The notes under the pieces are model-generated. The model was not told the origin of the DNA and searched no databases. It worked only from the letters and a program-made list of their open reading frames with translations. A DNA stretch of 64,000 nt from Streptomyces sp. NBC_00285 (lineage in GTDB: Bacteria > Actinomycetota > Actinomycetes > Streptomycetales > Streptomycetaceae), in assembly GCF_036174265.1 (NCBI RefSeq), contig NZ_CP108055.1:2356001-2420000 (forward strand), in the 5' to 3' direction. Position 1 is the first letter of the stretch. Each line of letters opens with the position of its first letter. Below, piece after piece: positions 51,946 to 60,883 of the stretch. A program made the position numbers and the translations under genes.

Positions 51946-52629
51946 TCAGGCGACGGTGTACTGGCTGTGGCCGCTGATGCGGCCGTCGCGGACCTGGAGG
52001 ATCCGGTCGCAGTGGGCGGCGACGTCGGCGTCGTGGGTGACCATGACCAGGGCGGCGCCCGTGTCCCGGGTGGCTGAGGTCAGCAGCCGGATGACCTCTG
52101 TACTGGTGGTCTGGTCGAGGGCGCCGGTGGGCTCGTCGGCGAAGACGACGTCCGGTTCGACGACCAGGGCGCGGGCGATGGCGACCCGTTGGGCCTGGCC
52201 GCCGGAGAGCTGTCCGGGGCGACGGTGCTCCAACCCCTCCAGGCCCAGCGGCGCGAACCAGCGGCGGGCACGCTCGACGGCTGCCTTGCGCGGGACGCCC
52301 TCCAGCATCAGCGGCAGAGCCACGTTCTCCTCCGCCGGCAGTTCCGGCAGCAGCTGACCGAACTGGAACACGAACCCGAACCGCTTGCGGCGCAGTGCGC
52401 TGAGCCTGTTCTCGCCCAGGTTGTCGACGCGCTCGCCGCGCAACAGCACCTGGCCGCCGTCCGGGCGGATGATCCCGGCGAGGGTGTGCAGCAGGGTCGA
52501 CTTGCCGGACCCCGAGGGGCCCATGATCGCCAGTGAGTCGCGCTCACGGACCTCGACGTCCACGCCGGCCAGCGCGCTGGTGGAGCCGTACTTCTTGACG
52601 AGGCCGTGTCCGGCCAGGACGGTGCTCAT
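51946..52629 (-). CDS. ABC transporter ATP-binding protein (MacB/LolD type)
   Basis: This is a 227-aa ATPase: Walker A GPSGSGKST, signature LSGGQAQRVAIARAL, Walker B VVFADEPTGALD, then VTHDADVAAHCDR. It is of the LolD/FtsE-like group that serves FtsX permeases. It lies between the DUF4333 gene (19-bp gap) and the permease gene (15-bp gap) in one operon. Confidence 0.94.
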   Translation of the reverse strand: MSTVLAGHGLVKKYGSTSALAGVDVEVRERDSLAIMGPSGSGKSTLLHTLAGIIRPDGGQVLLRGERVDNLGENRLSALRRKRFGFVFQFGQLLPELPAEENVALPLMLEGVPRKAAVERARRWFAPLGLEGLEHRRPGQLSGGQAQRVAIARALVVEPDVVFADEPTGALDQTTSTEVIRLLTSATRDTGAALVMVTHDADVAAHCDRILQVRDGRISGHSQYTVA

Positions 52630-52648
52630 GGTGTGTGGTGGGCCCTTC

Positions 52649-53020
52649 TCAGCGCTCGAACTTCCAGGTGACGCTCGTGGCGTCCGCCCTGGTCACCCGG
52701 ACGGGGATCTTGACGGTCGCGCCGTCGTTCTTCTTGCCGGTGCAGGTGAGGGTGGCTCCGGTCACGGCCTTGAGGCCGGTCGGGCAGGTGACGTCGGAGA
52801 CCTTGGCGCCGACCCAGGGCAGCGGGTGGTACTTGCTCTCGGTGCGGCCCGCGACGATGTCCGCCGCGAGCGCCCGGTGGCCGTCCACCGATCTCGTCGT
52901 GTGGTCGTCCAGCCCGGTGGTCGACTCGGTTCCGGCGAGCAGATACGTGCCGAGTCCGCCGAGCGCGACCACGGCACTCATACCGCCGACGATGCCGACG
53001 AGGAATTTACTGCGCTGCAT
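52649..53020 (-). CDS. DUF4333 domain-containing membrane-anchored protein
   Basis: This is a 123-aa protein with an N-terminal TM/signal segment (KFLVGIVGGMSAVVALGGLG) and a DUF4333 domain with two Cys (VSDVTCPTGLKAVTGATLTC) and a tail VRVTRADATSVTWKFER. It is the first gene of the operon with the FtsX-type ABC transporter. It may be an envelope partner of it; function unknown. Confidence 0.8.
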   Translation of the reverse strand: MQRSKFLVGIVGGMSAVVALGGLGTYLLAGTESTTGLDDHTTRSVDGHRALAADIVAGRTESKYHPLPWVGAKVSDVTCPTGLKAVTGATLTCTGKKNDGATVKIPVRVTRADATSVTWKFER

Positions 53021-53467
53021 CGCGTACTCCTGGTGTCCGTGGTGAGGATGCGGCTCCACCCTCGCCCGCGGCCCCGGGCGCACGCCTCGGCCGAACGGTC
53101 AGGATCGCGGGCCGGATCCGCGGCCCCCTCGACCGTTCGGCCGATCCGCTGCCGGAGGCCTGGCCCACGGCGATCGACGCGAAGACTGTTTCCACCCGGA
53201 CTGCGCCCGTGGCCTCGCCGCCGGACGCCTGCTCGCCGCGGCCGTCATCGACGTTGCGCTCACGGATTCATGTCGTGGCGGCGGACCCCGAGCTGCCGGC
53301 CCGGCCCGGGCTCGCCGAATCCCATCCGTACGCCAGGATCTCGACAGCGGGCCGGGAGTTCTCCGAACTCCCGGCCCGCTGGGCCTGAGACCTGCTCCTG
53401 GACGCCTGAGCCGACAGACCGATGCCGAAAGATGCGCGCCCGGCGGCTCAGGAGGTCGTTCCTGGTG
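53021..53467. other. Intergenic region, no convincing gene
   Basis: About 447 bp upstream of the DUF4333 operon and downstream of the first arabinanase gene. It should hold the promoter of the DUF4333 operon and contains the terminator at 53346-53380. No frame looks like a known protein. Confidence 0.5.
53346..53380 (-). terminator. Strong hairpin downstream of the first arabinanase
   Basis: AGCGGGCCGGGAGTTC and GAACTCCCGGCCCGCT are perfect 16-bp arms with a 3-nt loop, about 90 bp past the leftward stop. Confidence 0.8.
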
Positions 53468-54898
53468 TCAGACGACCATCCACTGCTGGTTGACACCGGC
53501 GTTGCAAGTGGCCTGGTCCAGGGCCGCGCCGTTAGCCGAGGACGCCCCGGCGACCTCCAGGCACTTGCCGCTGTTGACGTTGGTGAAGGTGACGTAGCCG
53601 CCGATCACCGCCGTCCTCGTCCACAGCTGGTGCGAGGCACCGGTGCAGGTCGACTGGACGGCCACCGCTCCGTTGGCGGTGGAGGCGCCGGAGATCTGCA
53701 GGCACTTGCCGCTGTTGACGTTGACCAGCCGGTAGTTCGAGCCGACGGCCGTCGCCACCCACTGCTGGTTGGTTCCGGAGTTGCAGTTCCCGGAGTTGAC
53801 GGCCGCCCCGTCCGCCGTGCTCAACGACCAGACGTCCGCGCATTTGGCGCTGTTCCGGTTGAGCAGGTGGTTGTTGGCCGCGCCGAGCGGTCCGGCGAGG
53901 ACCGGCCAGCCGTTCGCGAAGGTCACCTGGCGGATGTCGAGGGTCTCCTGTCCGGAGTTGTCACCGTCGTAGTAGTGGTAGGCGAGGAACTTCGACGTGC
54001 CGTCGTCGTAGGCGTCGGCGCCACCCGCGGCCACCCTGGGATAGGCGCCGGTGAGGACGGTGGTCCCGCCGCCGGAGGCCATGTCGGTGCCGCTTTGGTC
54101 CAGGTAGGGGCCGGTGATGCTGGTGGAGCGGCCGACCACCGTGTAGTAGGTGCTGCTGACTCCGCTGCAGCACAGGCCCTTGGAGCCGAAGAGGTAGTAG
54201 TAGCCGCCGTCGAGGATGATCGTGGGGTTCTCGATGTTGACGGCGATGTGCCACAGGTTGTTGTCGGTGGTGGAGAGCTTGCCGGTGGACTGGTCCAGGA
54301 CGTGCATGTAGGTGCCGGAGCCGGTCCAGGAGCCCCAGGAGATGTAGAGCCGGCCGTCCGGGCCCCAGTCGACGTTGGGGTCGATCGGGTAGTTGACGTC
54401 CGTGACCAGGCCCTGATCGGTCCACGGGCCCTCGATGTTCGTCGCGGTGGCGAGTCCCATCACCGCGTAGTTCGAGCCCCAGAGCGAACCGGCGTAGTAC
54501 AGGTGGTAGGCGCCGTTGAAGTACTTGATGTCGGGGGCCCAGATGTTCGGCGGGGTCGAGCCCAGCTTGGCGGTGATCCAGGACGGGGTCGACGACCACA
54601 CGTTGCCGACCTTGGTCCACCCGGAGGCGGCGGTGCCGGCACAGGTCTTGCGGACGGTGATGGATCCGCTGGGGTTGAGAGAGTCGTTCTCGAACCCTGT
54701 GGAGAACCCGTAGTAGCAGCTGCCCACCTTGATGAGGCTGGGGTCGTGCATGCGCAGGTCACCGCTGAGGGCCTGGGCGGGACCGGCCGTGGCCAGGCCC
54801 AGGAGGGTGATCAGTGCGACCAGGATCGACGCGAGAGCGGAACGTCGGGCCCTGCCGCGTCTGCCGGGGCGGGGCTCTTCGGTGTCACTTCTGGTCAC
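53468..54898 (-). CDS. Secreted GH43 arabinanase-like glycosidase with C-terminal ricin-type lectin domain
   Basis: This is a 476-aa secreted enzyme with a signal peptide ending PAQALSG. The GH43 five-blade domain (residues about 45-340) shows the catalytic Asp in RMHDPSLI, the pKa-modulating Asp in NYPIDPNVD and the general acid Glu in VNIENPTI. A RICIN/CBM13 trefoil (residues about 345-476) with QW motifs (NQQWVA, NQQWMVV) follows. GTG start at 54898 with AAGGAG upstream. It is likely an endo-1,5-alpha-L-arabinanase. A close paralogue starts at 62667 in opposite orientation. Confidence 0.93.
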   Translation of the reverse strand: MTRSDTEEPRPGRRGRARRSALASILVALITLLGLATAGPAQALSGDLRMHDPSLIKVGSCYYGFSTGFENDSLNPSGSITVRKTCAGTAASGWTKVGNVWSSTPSWITAKLGSTPPNIWAPDIKYFNGAYHLYYAGSLWGSNYAVMGLATATNIEGPWTDQGLVTDVNYPIDPNVDWGPDGRLYISWGSWTGSGTYMHVLDQSTGKLSTTDNNLWHIAVNIENPTIILDGGYYYLFGSKGLCCSGVSSTYYTVVGRSTSITGPYLDQSGTDMASGGGTTVLTGAYPRVAAGGADAYDDGTSKFLAYHYYDGDNSGQETLDIRQVTFANGWPVLAGPLGAANNHLLNRNSAKCADVWSLSTADGAAVNSGNCNSGTNQQWVATAVGSNYRLVNVNSGKCLQISGASTANGAVAVQSTCTGASHQLWTRTAVIGGYVTFTNVNSGKCLEVAGASSANGAALDQATCNAGVNQQWMVV

Positions 54899-54932
54899 GC
54901 GAGACTCCTTTGTGTCGCTGTGGCTCAGTGGG

Positions 54933-57542
54933 TCATGTCGGGTCGGAGGCGAGGTGGTGCCGACGCGTGCTGGTGGTCCCGGTGGGCAGGAGGGTCACGC
55001 CTCCGTCGGGCCATTCGATGCGTCCGGTCGCGCCGGTGGGCACGGTCGTCTCGACGGTGAGCTGCGTCTCTGCGAGCTCCCATCGGATCGCCACCCGCCC
55101 GTACGGCGACTCGTGGGCGGCGCTCGCCCACGAGATGCCGCCGCCCGGCCGGGGCCGGAAGACGACCTCGCGGTAGCCGGGCGCACTCGCGTCGAGCCCG
55201 GCGACCGTGGTGTGCAGCCACTGGGCGACGGCGCCGAGCGCGTAGTGGTTGAACGAGGTCATCTCGCCCGGATTGACGGTGCCGTCGGGCAGCATGCTGT
55301 CCCATCGCTCCCAGACGGTGGTGGCGTCGTGCTTGAGCGCGTAGAGCCACGAGGGGCACTCATGCTGGAGGAGCAGGGCGTACGCGCTGTCGTCGTGGTG
55401 GGTGGCGCTCAGCGCGGGTGCCACCAGCGGGGTTCCGATGAAACCGGTCTGGATGGTGTGTCCGCCCGCCGCGACCAGGTCGGCCAGGCGGCGCCCCGCC
55501 GCCGCCCGGGTCGCCGGGCCCGGAAGGAGGTCGAACTGCAGGGCGACGGCGTAGGCGGTCTGTGTGTCGCTGGTCATCAGACCGCCGGGTCCGACGTACT
55601 CGGCGACGAAGGTCTGCCGGACGCGATCCGCGAGTTCCTCGTAGCGGCGGCGGTCGTCGACGCGCCCCAGGACACCGGCGGTCCAGGCGACATGGCGCAG
55701 GGACCACGCGTAGTACGCGCTCGCGATGAGGTGCCGGTCGGTGCGGCCCGCTCCCGGGTCCTCGGGGGGTGCGAACGGGTCGAGCCAGTCGCCGAGTTGG
55801 TACCCGCGGTTCCACAGGCCCGACTCGTCGGCGAGTTCGGTGACGAGGTCGACCCATCGCCGTGCGCTGTCGTACTGGGCGGCGAGGAGACCGGTGTCGC
55901 CTGAGGCCCGGTACAGATCCCACGGAGTCAGCGCCACGACGTCGCCCCAGCCGGCGCCCGGTCTGGCCGGGGTCCACTGCTCGCCGCCCGGTATCTCGGG
56001 GACGTACCAGGGCACGGTCCCGTCGGCGTGCTGTTCCACGGCGACATCGCGCAGCCAGGACGCGAGCATGCCGTGGCAGTCGTACAGGAAGGCGGCGGTG
56101 GGGGCGAAGATCTGGATGTCGCCGGTCCAGCCGAGCCGTTCGTCGCGCTGCGGGCAGTCGGTGGGGAGATCGACGAAGTTGCCGCGCAGACTCCACACCA
56201 CGTTCTCGTGGAGCCGGTTCACCTGGTCGTTGGAGCACTCGAACCAGCCGGTGCGGGCCATGTCGGTGTGGTGGACGCGGGCGGTGATGTCCAGGTGGGG
56301 GTTGCCGCCGCGCCAGCCGGTGATCTCGGCGTAGCGGAAGCCGTGGATGGTGAAGCGCGGCTCCCAGGTTTCCCGGCCGCCGCCCCGCAGGACGTACTGG
56401 TCGGTGGAGATCGCGCCGCGCAGGGGGCGTACGCACAGTTCGCCGTCCTGGAGCACCTCGGCGTGGCGGATGACGACCGTGTGCCCGGCCGGGCCGGAGA
56501 CCGTGACACGGACCCTGCCGACGAGGTTCTGCCCGAAGTCCACCAGGAGCCGGTCGCCGTCCAGGGCGGTCACCAGCACCGGGGCGATCTCCTCGGTGCA
56601 GCGCACCGGCGGGCCGGTGGGCGCGACCAGGGTCGCCGGGTTCCGGGTGACGACGTCCACCGCTGACCAGTCGCCGTCGTCGAATTCGGGGCTCGACCAG
56701 CCGGGCCGTTCCTGCCGGGCGTCGTACGTCTCACCGTCGAGCAGGCCCGAGGACAGGAGGGGTCCCCGGCCGGCCCGCCAGGACGTGTCGGTGCCGACGA
56801 CGGTGACGGTCCCGTCCCGGTGGACGATCTCCAGCTGGGCGAGGAGGGCGACGCGGTCGCCGTAGAGGTCGGCATGGCCGCCGTTGAAGCCCAGTCGGCC
56901 GCGGTACCAGCCGTCGGCCAGCCAGGCGCCGATGGTGTTGTCGCCGGCGCGCAGGTGCTCGGTGACGTCGTGGGTCTGGTAGCGCAGTCGGTGGTCGTAG
57001 CTGGTCCAGCCGGGGGCGAGGGTGTGGTCGCCGACCCGACGGCCGTTGATCTCGATCTCGTACAGGCCGTGGGCGGTGACGTACAGCCGTGCGCGCTCCA
57101 CCTCCGCGCCGGCCTGGAAGTCCTTGCGCAGCAGCGGTGGACGCCGCTCGCCGTCGAGCCGCTCGACCGACTCGCGCTGCGGCGAGATCGCGTGCGCGGT
57201 CCAGTCCGTGGGCTCCAGCAGGCCCGTCTCCAGGCGCAGGGCCGGGCTCCAGTCGGAGGCCGCGCCGTCGGCTCCGCGGACCCGGACGCGTATCTCGGCG
57301 GGTTCCCGCGATGCCAGTGGCCGGTCCGGCCAGTCGACGAGGACGGATGCTTCGGAGGTCACCCAGGGGGTGCGGTGCGTTCGGTCGGTGCGGGTGATCT
57401 CGATCTGGTGGGCGTGTTGTGTCCAGCCGGGAGGTGCCGCGGTCCTCCAGGAGAGCCGGGGCGAGGACTCGCCGATGCCGAACGGCTCCCGGTGGTGCTC
57501 CGTGGTCGGAGCGGCCACGGCCGGTAGGGACTGGTGGGTCAT
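54933..57542 (-). CDS. GH78 alpha-L-rhamnosidase
   Basis: This is an 869-aa enzyme with Bac_rhamnosid N-terminal beta-domains (LRKDFQAGAEVERARLYVTA; GWTSYDHRLRYQTHDV), an (alpha/alpha)6 catalytic domain with the acidic cluster TDCPQRDERLGWTGD, and a C-terminal beta-domain (SFNHYALGAVAQWLHTTVAGL). There is no signal peptide, so it should act in the cytoplasm on imported rhamnosides. The ATG at 57542 overlaps the stop of the permease gene (ATGA). Confidence 0.93.
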   Translation of the reverse strand: MTHQSLPAVAAPTTEHHREPFGIGESSPRLSWRTAAPPGWTQHAHQIEITRTDRTHRTPWVTSEASVLVDWPDRPLASREPAEIRVRVRGADGAASDWSPALRLETGLLEPTDWTAHAISPQRESVERLDGERRPPLLRKDFQAGAEVERARLYVTAHGLYEIEINGRRVGDHTLAPGWTSYDHRLRYQTHDVTEHLRAGDNTIGAWLADGWYRGRLGFNGGHADLYGDRVALLAQLEIVHRDGTVTVVGTDTSWRAGRGPLLSSGLLDGETYDARQERPGWSSPEFDDGDWSAVDVVTRNPATLVAPTGPPVRCTEEIAPVLVTALDGDRLLVDFGQNLVGRVRVTVSGPAGHTVVIRHAEVLQDGELCVRPLRGAISTDQYVLRGGGRETWEPRFTIHGFRYAEITGWRGGNPHLDITARVHHTDMARTGWFECSNDQVNRLHENVVWSLRGNFVDLPTDCPQRDERLGWTGDIQIFAPTAAFLYDCHGMLASWLRDVAVEQHADGTVPWYVPEIPGGEQWTPARPGAGWGDVVALTPWDLYRASGDTGLLAAQYDSARRWVDLVTELADESGLWNRGYQLGDWLDPFAPPEDPGAGRTDRHLIASAYYAWSLRHVAWTAGVLGRVDDRRRYEELADRVRQTFVAEYVGPGGLMTSDTQTAYAVALQFDLLPGPATRAAAGRRLADLVAAGGHTIQTGFIGTPLVAPALSATHHDDSAYALLLQHECPSWLYALKHDATTVWERWDSMLPDGTVNPGEMTSFNHYALGAVAQWLHTTVAGLDASAPGYREVVFRPRPGGGISWASAAHESPYGRVAIRWELAETQLTVETTVPTGATGRIEWPDGGVTLLPTGTTSTRRHHLASDPT

Positions 57543-58435
57543 CCCTTCACCGCCCCGGCGGTGAGGCCCTTGATGATGCGCTGGTTGATGAGCAGGTAGA
57601 GCACCAGGGCGCCTACGACGTTGATGCTGATGGCGGCGAACAGCGGGCCGTAGGACGTCTCGCCGTACTGGCCGGTGAAGTTGAGCAGCCCGACCTGGAT
57701 GGTGCGCAGGTCGTCGTCGGTGGTGAAGGTCAGCGAGATGAGCAGGTCGTTCCAGATGAAGAAGAACTGCACCAGCGCGACCGTGAAGACGGCGTTGCGG
57801 ACGGCGGGGAACCCGATCCGCCAGAAGGCCGTGAGGATGCTCGCCCCGTCGAGGGTGGCGGCTTCGAAGAGCTCGCGCGGGACCGCCCGGAAGTAGGTGG
57901 CCATCATGAAGACGGTGAGCGGGAGGCCGACCGCGGTGTAGGTGATGATCAGTGGCCACATCGTGCCGGACAGTCCGGACTGGAAGTACACCCGGAACAG
58001 GGGCAGCAGGATCATCTGGCTCGGCACCATGATGCCCAGCAGGAAGACCAGGAGGACCTGGTGGCGGCCGCGCCAGATCATCACCTCCAGGGCGAAGCCC
58101 GCGGCGGTGCCCAGCACGATGATGAGCGCGAGGGAGGGCACCGTGGCCAGGAGGCTGTTGCGCACGTAGAGGGCGACGTGGCCGGTCGTCCACGCCTCGG
58201 TGTAGTTGCCGAAGTCCCACTTGCCGGGCAGCGTCCAGGCGGGGTCGTTGACGAACTCGGACTGGGTCTTGAAGGAGCTGAGCAGCAGCCATGCCAGCGG
58301 TGCCAGTTCGATCACCACCAGCAGGGCGACGAGCAGGTTGCGGGTCAGGCGCCGGGCGTACCCGGGCTTGCGGGTGGTGGCGGACCGTGGGCTGGGCAGG
58401 AGTTTCCGCGGCGGGGCCGTCATGGTGTCGGTCAT
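57539..58435 (-). CDS. Sugar ABC transporter permease (MalG-like)
   Basis: This is a 298-aa permease with six TM helices and the EAA loop (EAATLDGASILTAFWRIGFPA). The N-terminus is a Pro/Arg-rich cytoplasmic stretch. It is the second permease of the transporter; the stop overlaps the rhamnosidase start. Confidence 0.94.
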   Translation of the reverse strand: MTDTMTAPPRKLLPSPRSATTRKPGYARRLTRNLLVALLVVIELAPLAWLLLSSFKTQSEFVNDPAWTLPGKWDFGNYTEAWTTGHVALYVRNSLLATVPSLALIIVLGTAAGFALEVMIWRGRHQVLLVFLLGIMVPSQMILLPLFRVYFQSGLSGTMWPLIITYTAVGLPLTVFMMATYFRAVPRELFEAATLDGASILTAFWRIGFPAVRNAVFTVALVQFFFIWNDLLISLTFTTDDDLRTIQVGLLNFTGQYGETSYGPLFAAISINVVGALVLYLLINQRIIKGLTAGAVKG

Positions 58436-58441
58436 GGGGGT

Positions 58442-59326
58442 TCAGCCCTTGGTCAGGTCGCGTCGCGAGAAGCGGAAGATGATGAGGGTGACGCCGAGGC
58501 AGACCACGGTGAGCAGGGAGGCGATGGTGCTGCCGTAGCCGTAGTCGCCGTAGGAGAACGCGGTGCGGAACATGTACAGCGTCAGGGGCGTCGTGTCGCT
58601 GCCCGGTCCGCCGTTGGTCAGGGCGAGGACCGAGTCGAACACCTTGAGGGTGCCGTTGATGCTGAACACGACCGAGGACAGCAGTACGGGTGCGGACAGC
58701 GGCAGGACGATGTGCCGGATCAGCCGCCATCCGGTGGCGCCGTCCAGCCGCGCCGACTCGAGCGTCTCCTCGGGGATGTCGAGGAGCCCGGCGAAGATGA
58801 GGACGCCGTAGAAGCCCATGGAGCGCCATACGTCCATGACGACGAGGACGATGAAGGATCCGCCGGCGCTCGCGAACCAGTCGCCGTGGTGGATGCCCAG
58901 CCCCTCGACGGCGACGTTGGCCAGGCCGTTCTGCGGGGCGACGGCGAAGAGCTTCTGGAACATCAGGGCGACCGCGACCGTCGGGAGGATCACCGGGAAG
59001 AACACCAGCGTCCGGACGGCCGCGGACGACCTGCGCAGGACGAACACGTAGAGCAGGGCGAGGAGATATCCGCACAGGACCTGCCCGGCGCTGACGGCGA
59101 GTCCGTACTTGAACGTGAACCACAGTGCCGAGTGCGCCTGCGGGTCGTGCCAGAGCTTCTCGAAGTTGCCGAACCCGTCGAAGGTGAAGCCCTCGATGAC
59201 GTTGCCCTTGAAGAAGGTGTAGCCCAGGGACCAGCCCATCGGCACCAGCATCACCAGGGTGTACACCAGCAGCGCCGGGCCCAGCAGGACGGCGATGGCA
59301 CGGCGGTCTCCCAGAACTGAACGCAT
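58442..59326 (-). CDS. Sugar ABC transporter permease (MalF-like)
   Basis: This is a 294-aa permease with six TM helices and the EAA loop (ESARLDGATGWRLIRHIVLP). ATG at 59326; it lies 6 bp before the second permease and 50 bp after the binding-protein gene. Confidence 0.94.
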   Translation of the reverse strand: MRSVLGDRRAIAVLLGPALLVYTLVMLVPMGWSLGYTFFKGNVIEGFTFDGFGNFEKLWHDPQAHSALWFTFKYGLAVSAGQVLCGYLLALLYVFVLRRSSAAVRTLVFFPVILPTVAVALMFQKLFAVAPQNGLANVAVEGLGIHHGDWFASAGGSFIVLVVMDVWRSMGFYGVLIFAGLLDIPEETLESARLDGATGWRLIRHIVLPLSAPVLLSSVVFSINGTLKVFDSVLALTNGGPGSDTTPLTLYMFRTAFSYGDYGYGSTIASLLTVVCLGVTLIIFRFSRRDLTKG

Positions 59327-59376
59327 GACGGCTCTCTCACGAAGGGTTCGGTGCGGACGGCGGTGGTGCGCAGGGG

Positions 59377-60678
59377 TCAGCCGTTGTCGAGATCGGTCTG
59401 GATCTTCTGCATGAAGTCCTTGGCCGAGAGGGAGCCGGTGACGAGCGGCGCGGCGTTCGTCTGGCTGGTCTCCGTGGCCTTCGTGTTGAAGAGCGCCTCG
59501 AACCACAGGGTGCTCGTCTTGGTCTTCGTGATGGTGTCCTGGACGGTCTGGGTGAGCGGCGGGAGGGTGCCGGTGTCGCCGCCCGGCTTGAACCCGGAAA
59601 CCGTGCCCTGGTCCTTGAGCGAGGCCGCGCCGTAGTTCTTGGTGATGCAGGAGAGCCAGTCGCCGACCTCGGCGTTGTAGGACTTGGCGGAGACCGCGAC
59701 CGGGAGGCCGACGTTGGCGGGGATCTGGTCCGCGCTGCCCTTGCCGCCCGCGACGGTCGGGAACGGCATGAAGCCGACGTTGGCCGCGCCGATCTTGTTC
59801 TTGGTCTTGTCGTTGAAGTCGCCGAGCGCCCAGCTGCCCATGTAGAACATGGCGGCCTTGCCGGTGAGGAACTGCTGCACCGCGGTGTCGTAGTCGATCG
59901 AGCCGACGCCCTTGCCGAAGTAGCCCGCCTTGCCGAGGTCGGCGATGGCCTGCGCGGCCTTCACATAGGCGGGGTCGGTCAGCTTGGCCTTGCCGTCGGC
60001 GACCGCCTGGAGGGCGTCGGGGCCCAGCTCCCGGTAGAGGTAGCCGCTGACGAGGCGGGTGAGGGGCCAGCCGTCCTTGCCGTCCGCGGAGAACGGGGTG
60101 ACATCGGCACTCTTGAACTTCGCGGCGGCGGCGACCAGTTCGTCGTAGGTGGCCGGAGTGGCGACATGGTGCTCGGCGAAGAGCGTCTTGTTGTACCAGA
60201 TGCCCTCGATGTTGAACTGGTACGGCATCACGTTGAACTTGCCGTACAGGTTCTCGACGGTCTTGATCGCCGCCGGCTGGAGGTCGTCCCACACCCCGAG
60301 GTCCTTGAGCGTCTTCTCCAGGTCCAGGACCTGGCCCGCCTTGTCCAGGGTCTTGGTCAGCTGCGGTGTGCCGCCCGCCGCGAACTGCACCGGCAGGGCG
60401 TTCTGCCCGGCGAGAAGCTGCACCTTCTGGTCGACGTTGCCGATCGGCAGCGTCTGGATCTTCAACGGCAGAGCCTTGTTCTGCGACGCGCACGAGCCCT
60501 TGCTCAGGGTGGTGAGCTCCTGCTGCACGATGTGGTTGTCATCGTTGATGGTGAGGCTGAACTCCTTGGCGCCGCCGCTCGACGCGTTCGAACCGCTGCC
60601 GCAGGCACTCAGCAGAAGACCGGCGGAGGTGGCGGTTGCCAGGACAGCAAGGCTGCGGGGCTTGAGGGTGTGGTGCAC
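59377..60678 (-). CDS. Extracellular sugar-binding lipoprotein
   Basis: This is a 433-aa substrate-binding protein (SBP_bac_1). The lipobox LLLSACGS marks a lipoprotein. The GTG at 60678 is chosen because of GAGGAG upstream; the ATG at 60720 would lie inside the LacI operator. Conserved patches are YDELVAAAAKFKSADVTPFS and GKAAMFYMGSWALGDF. It delivers a rhamnose- or arabinose-containing oligosaccharide to the two permeases. No ATPase gene is in the operon. Confidence 0.92.
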   Translation of the reverse strand: MHHTLKPRSLAVLATATSAGLLLSACGSGSNASSGGAKEFSLTINDDNHIVQQELTTLSKGSCASQNKALPLKIQTLPIGNVDQKVQLLAGQNALPVQFAAGGTPQLTKTLDKAGQVLDLEKTLKDLGVWDDLQPAAIKTVENLYGKFNVMPYQFNIEGIWYNKTLFAEHHVATPATYDELVAAAAKFKSADVTPFSADGKDGWPLTRLVSGYLYRELGPDALQAVADGKAKLTDPAYVKAAQAIADLGKAGYFGKGVGSIDYDTAVQQFLTGKAAMFYMGSWALGDFNDKTKNKIGAANVGFMPFPTVAGGKGSADQIPANVGLPVAVSAKSYNAEVGDWLSCITKNYGAASLKDQGTVSGFKPGGDTGTLPPLTQTVQDTITKTKTSTLWFEALFNTKATETSQTNAAPLVTGSLSAKDFMQKIQTDLDNG

Positions 60679-60704
60679 GGGATGACTCCTCGCGGTGCAC
60701 AGCG

Positions 60705-60722
60705 CATTGAAGCGCTTCAATG
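60705..60722. promoter_or_regulatory. LacI operator upstream of the transporter operon
   Basis: CATTGAAGCGCTTCAATG is an 18-bp perfect palindrome, 27 bp upstream of the binding-protein GTG. The GCGC centre is typical of LacI-family operators. Confidence 0.85.
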
Positions 60723-60883
60723 TTGCCCCGGAACCTACGGCCCGCTACGCGACCATGTCAAGGATGATTCGCCGGTATTTCCGAACCGCAATGTGCCCAC
60801 CGCGTCAGGAATCGGGCGCGCCCGCGGACCGTCCCCCGCATCGGAGACGGGGGGGGGGACGGTCCGCGGACCGGGTGGGCGAA

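Noticed and set aside
53021..53467. Possible coding remnant upstream of the DUF4333 gene
   Set aside because: One frame reads RGLAAGRLLAAAVIDVALTD, but there is no start, ribosome-binding site or known family; too weak to call.
57543..59123. N-terminal extension of the rhamnosidase frame to 59123
   Set aside because: The extension is an out-of-frame shadow of the two permease genes; the enzyme begins at the ATG overlapping the permease stop at 57539-57542.
57419..59320. 633-aa plus-strand frame opposite the permease genes
   Set aside because: Its composition (Glu/Gly/Asp/Gln rich) is the complement of membrane-protein codons; the minus strand has two canonical permeases.
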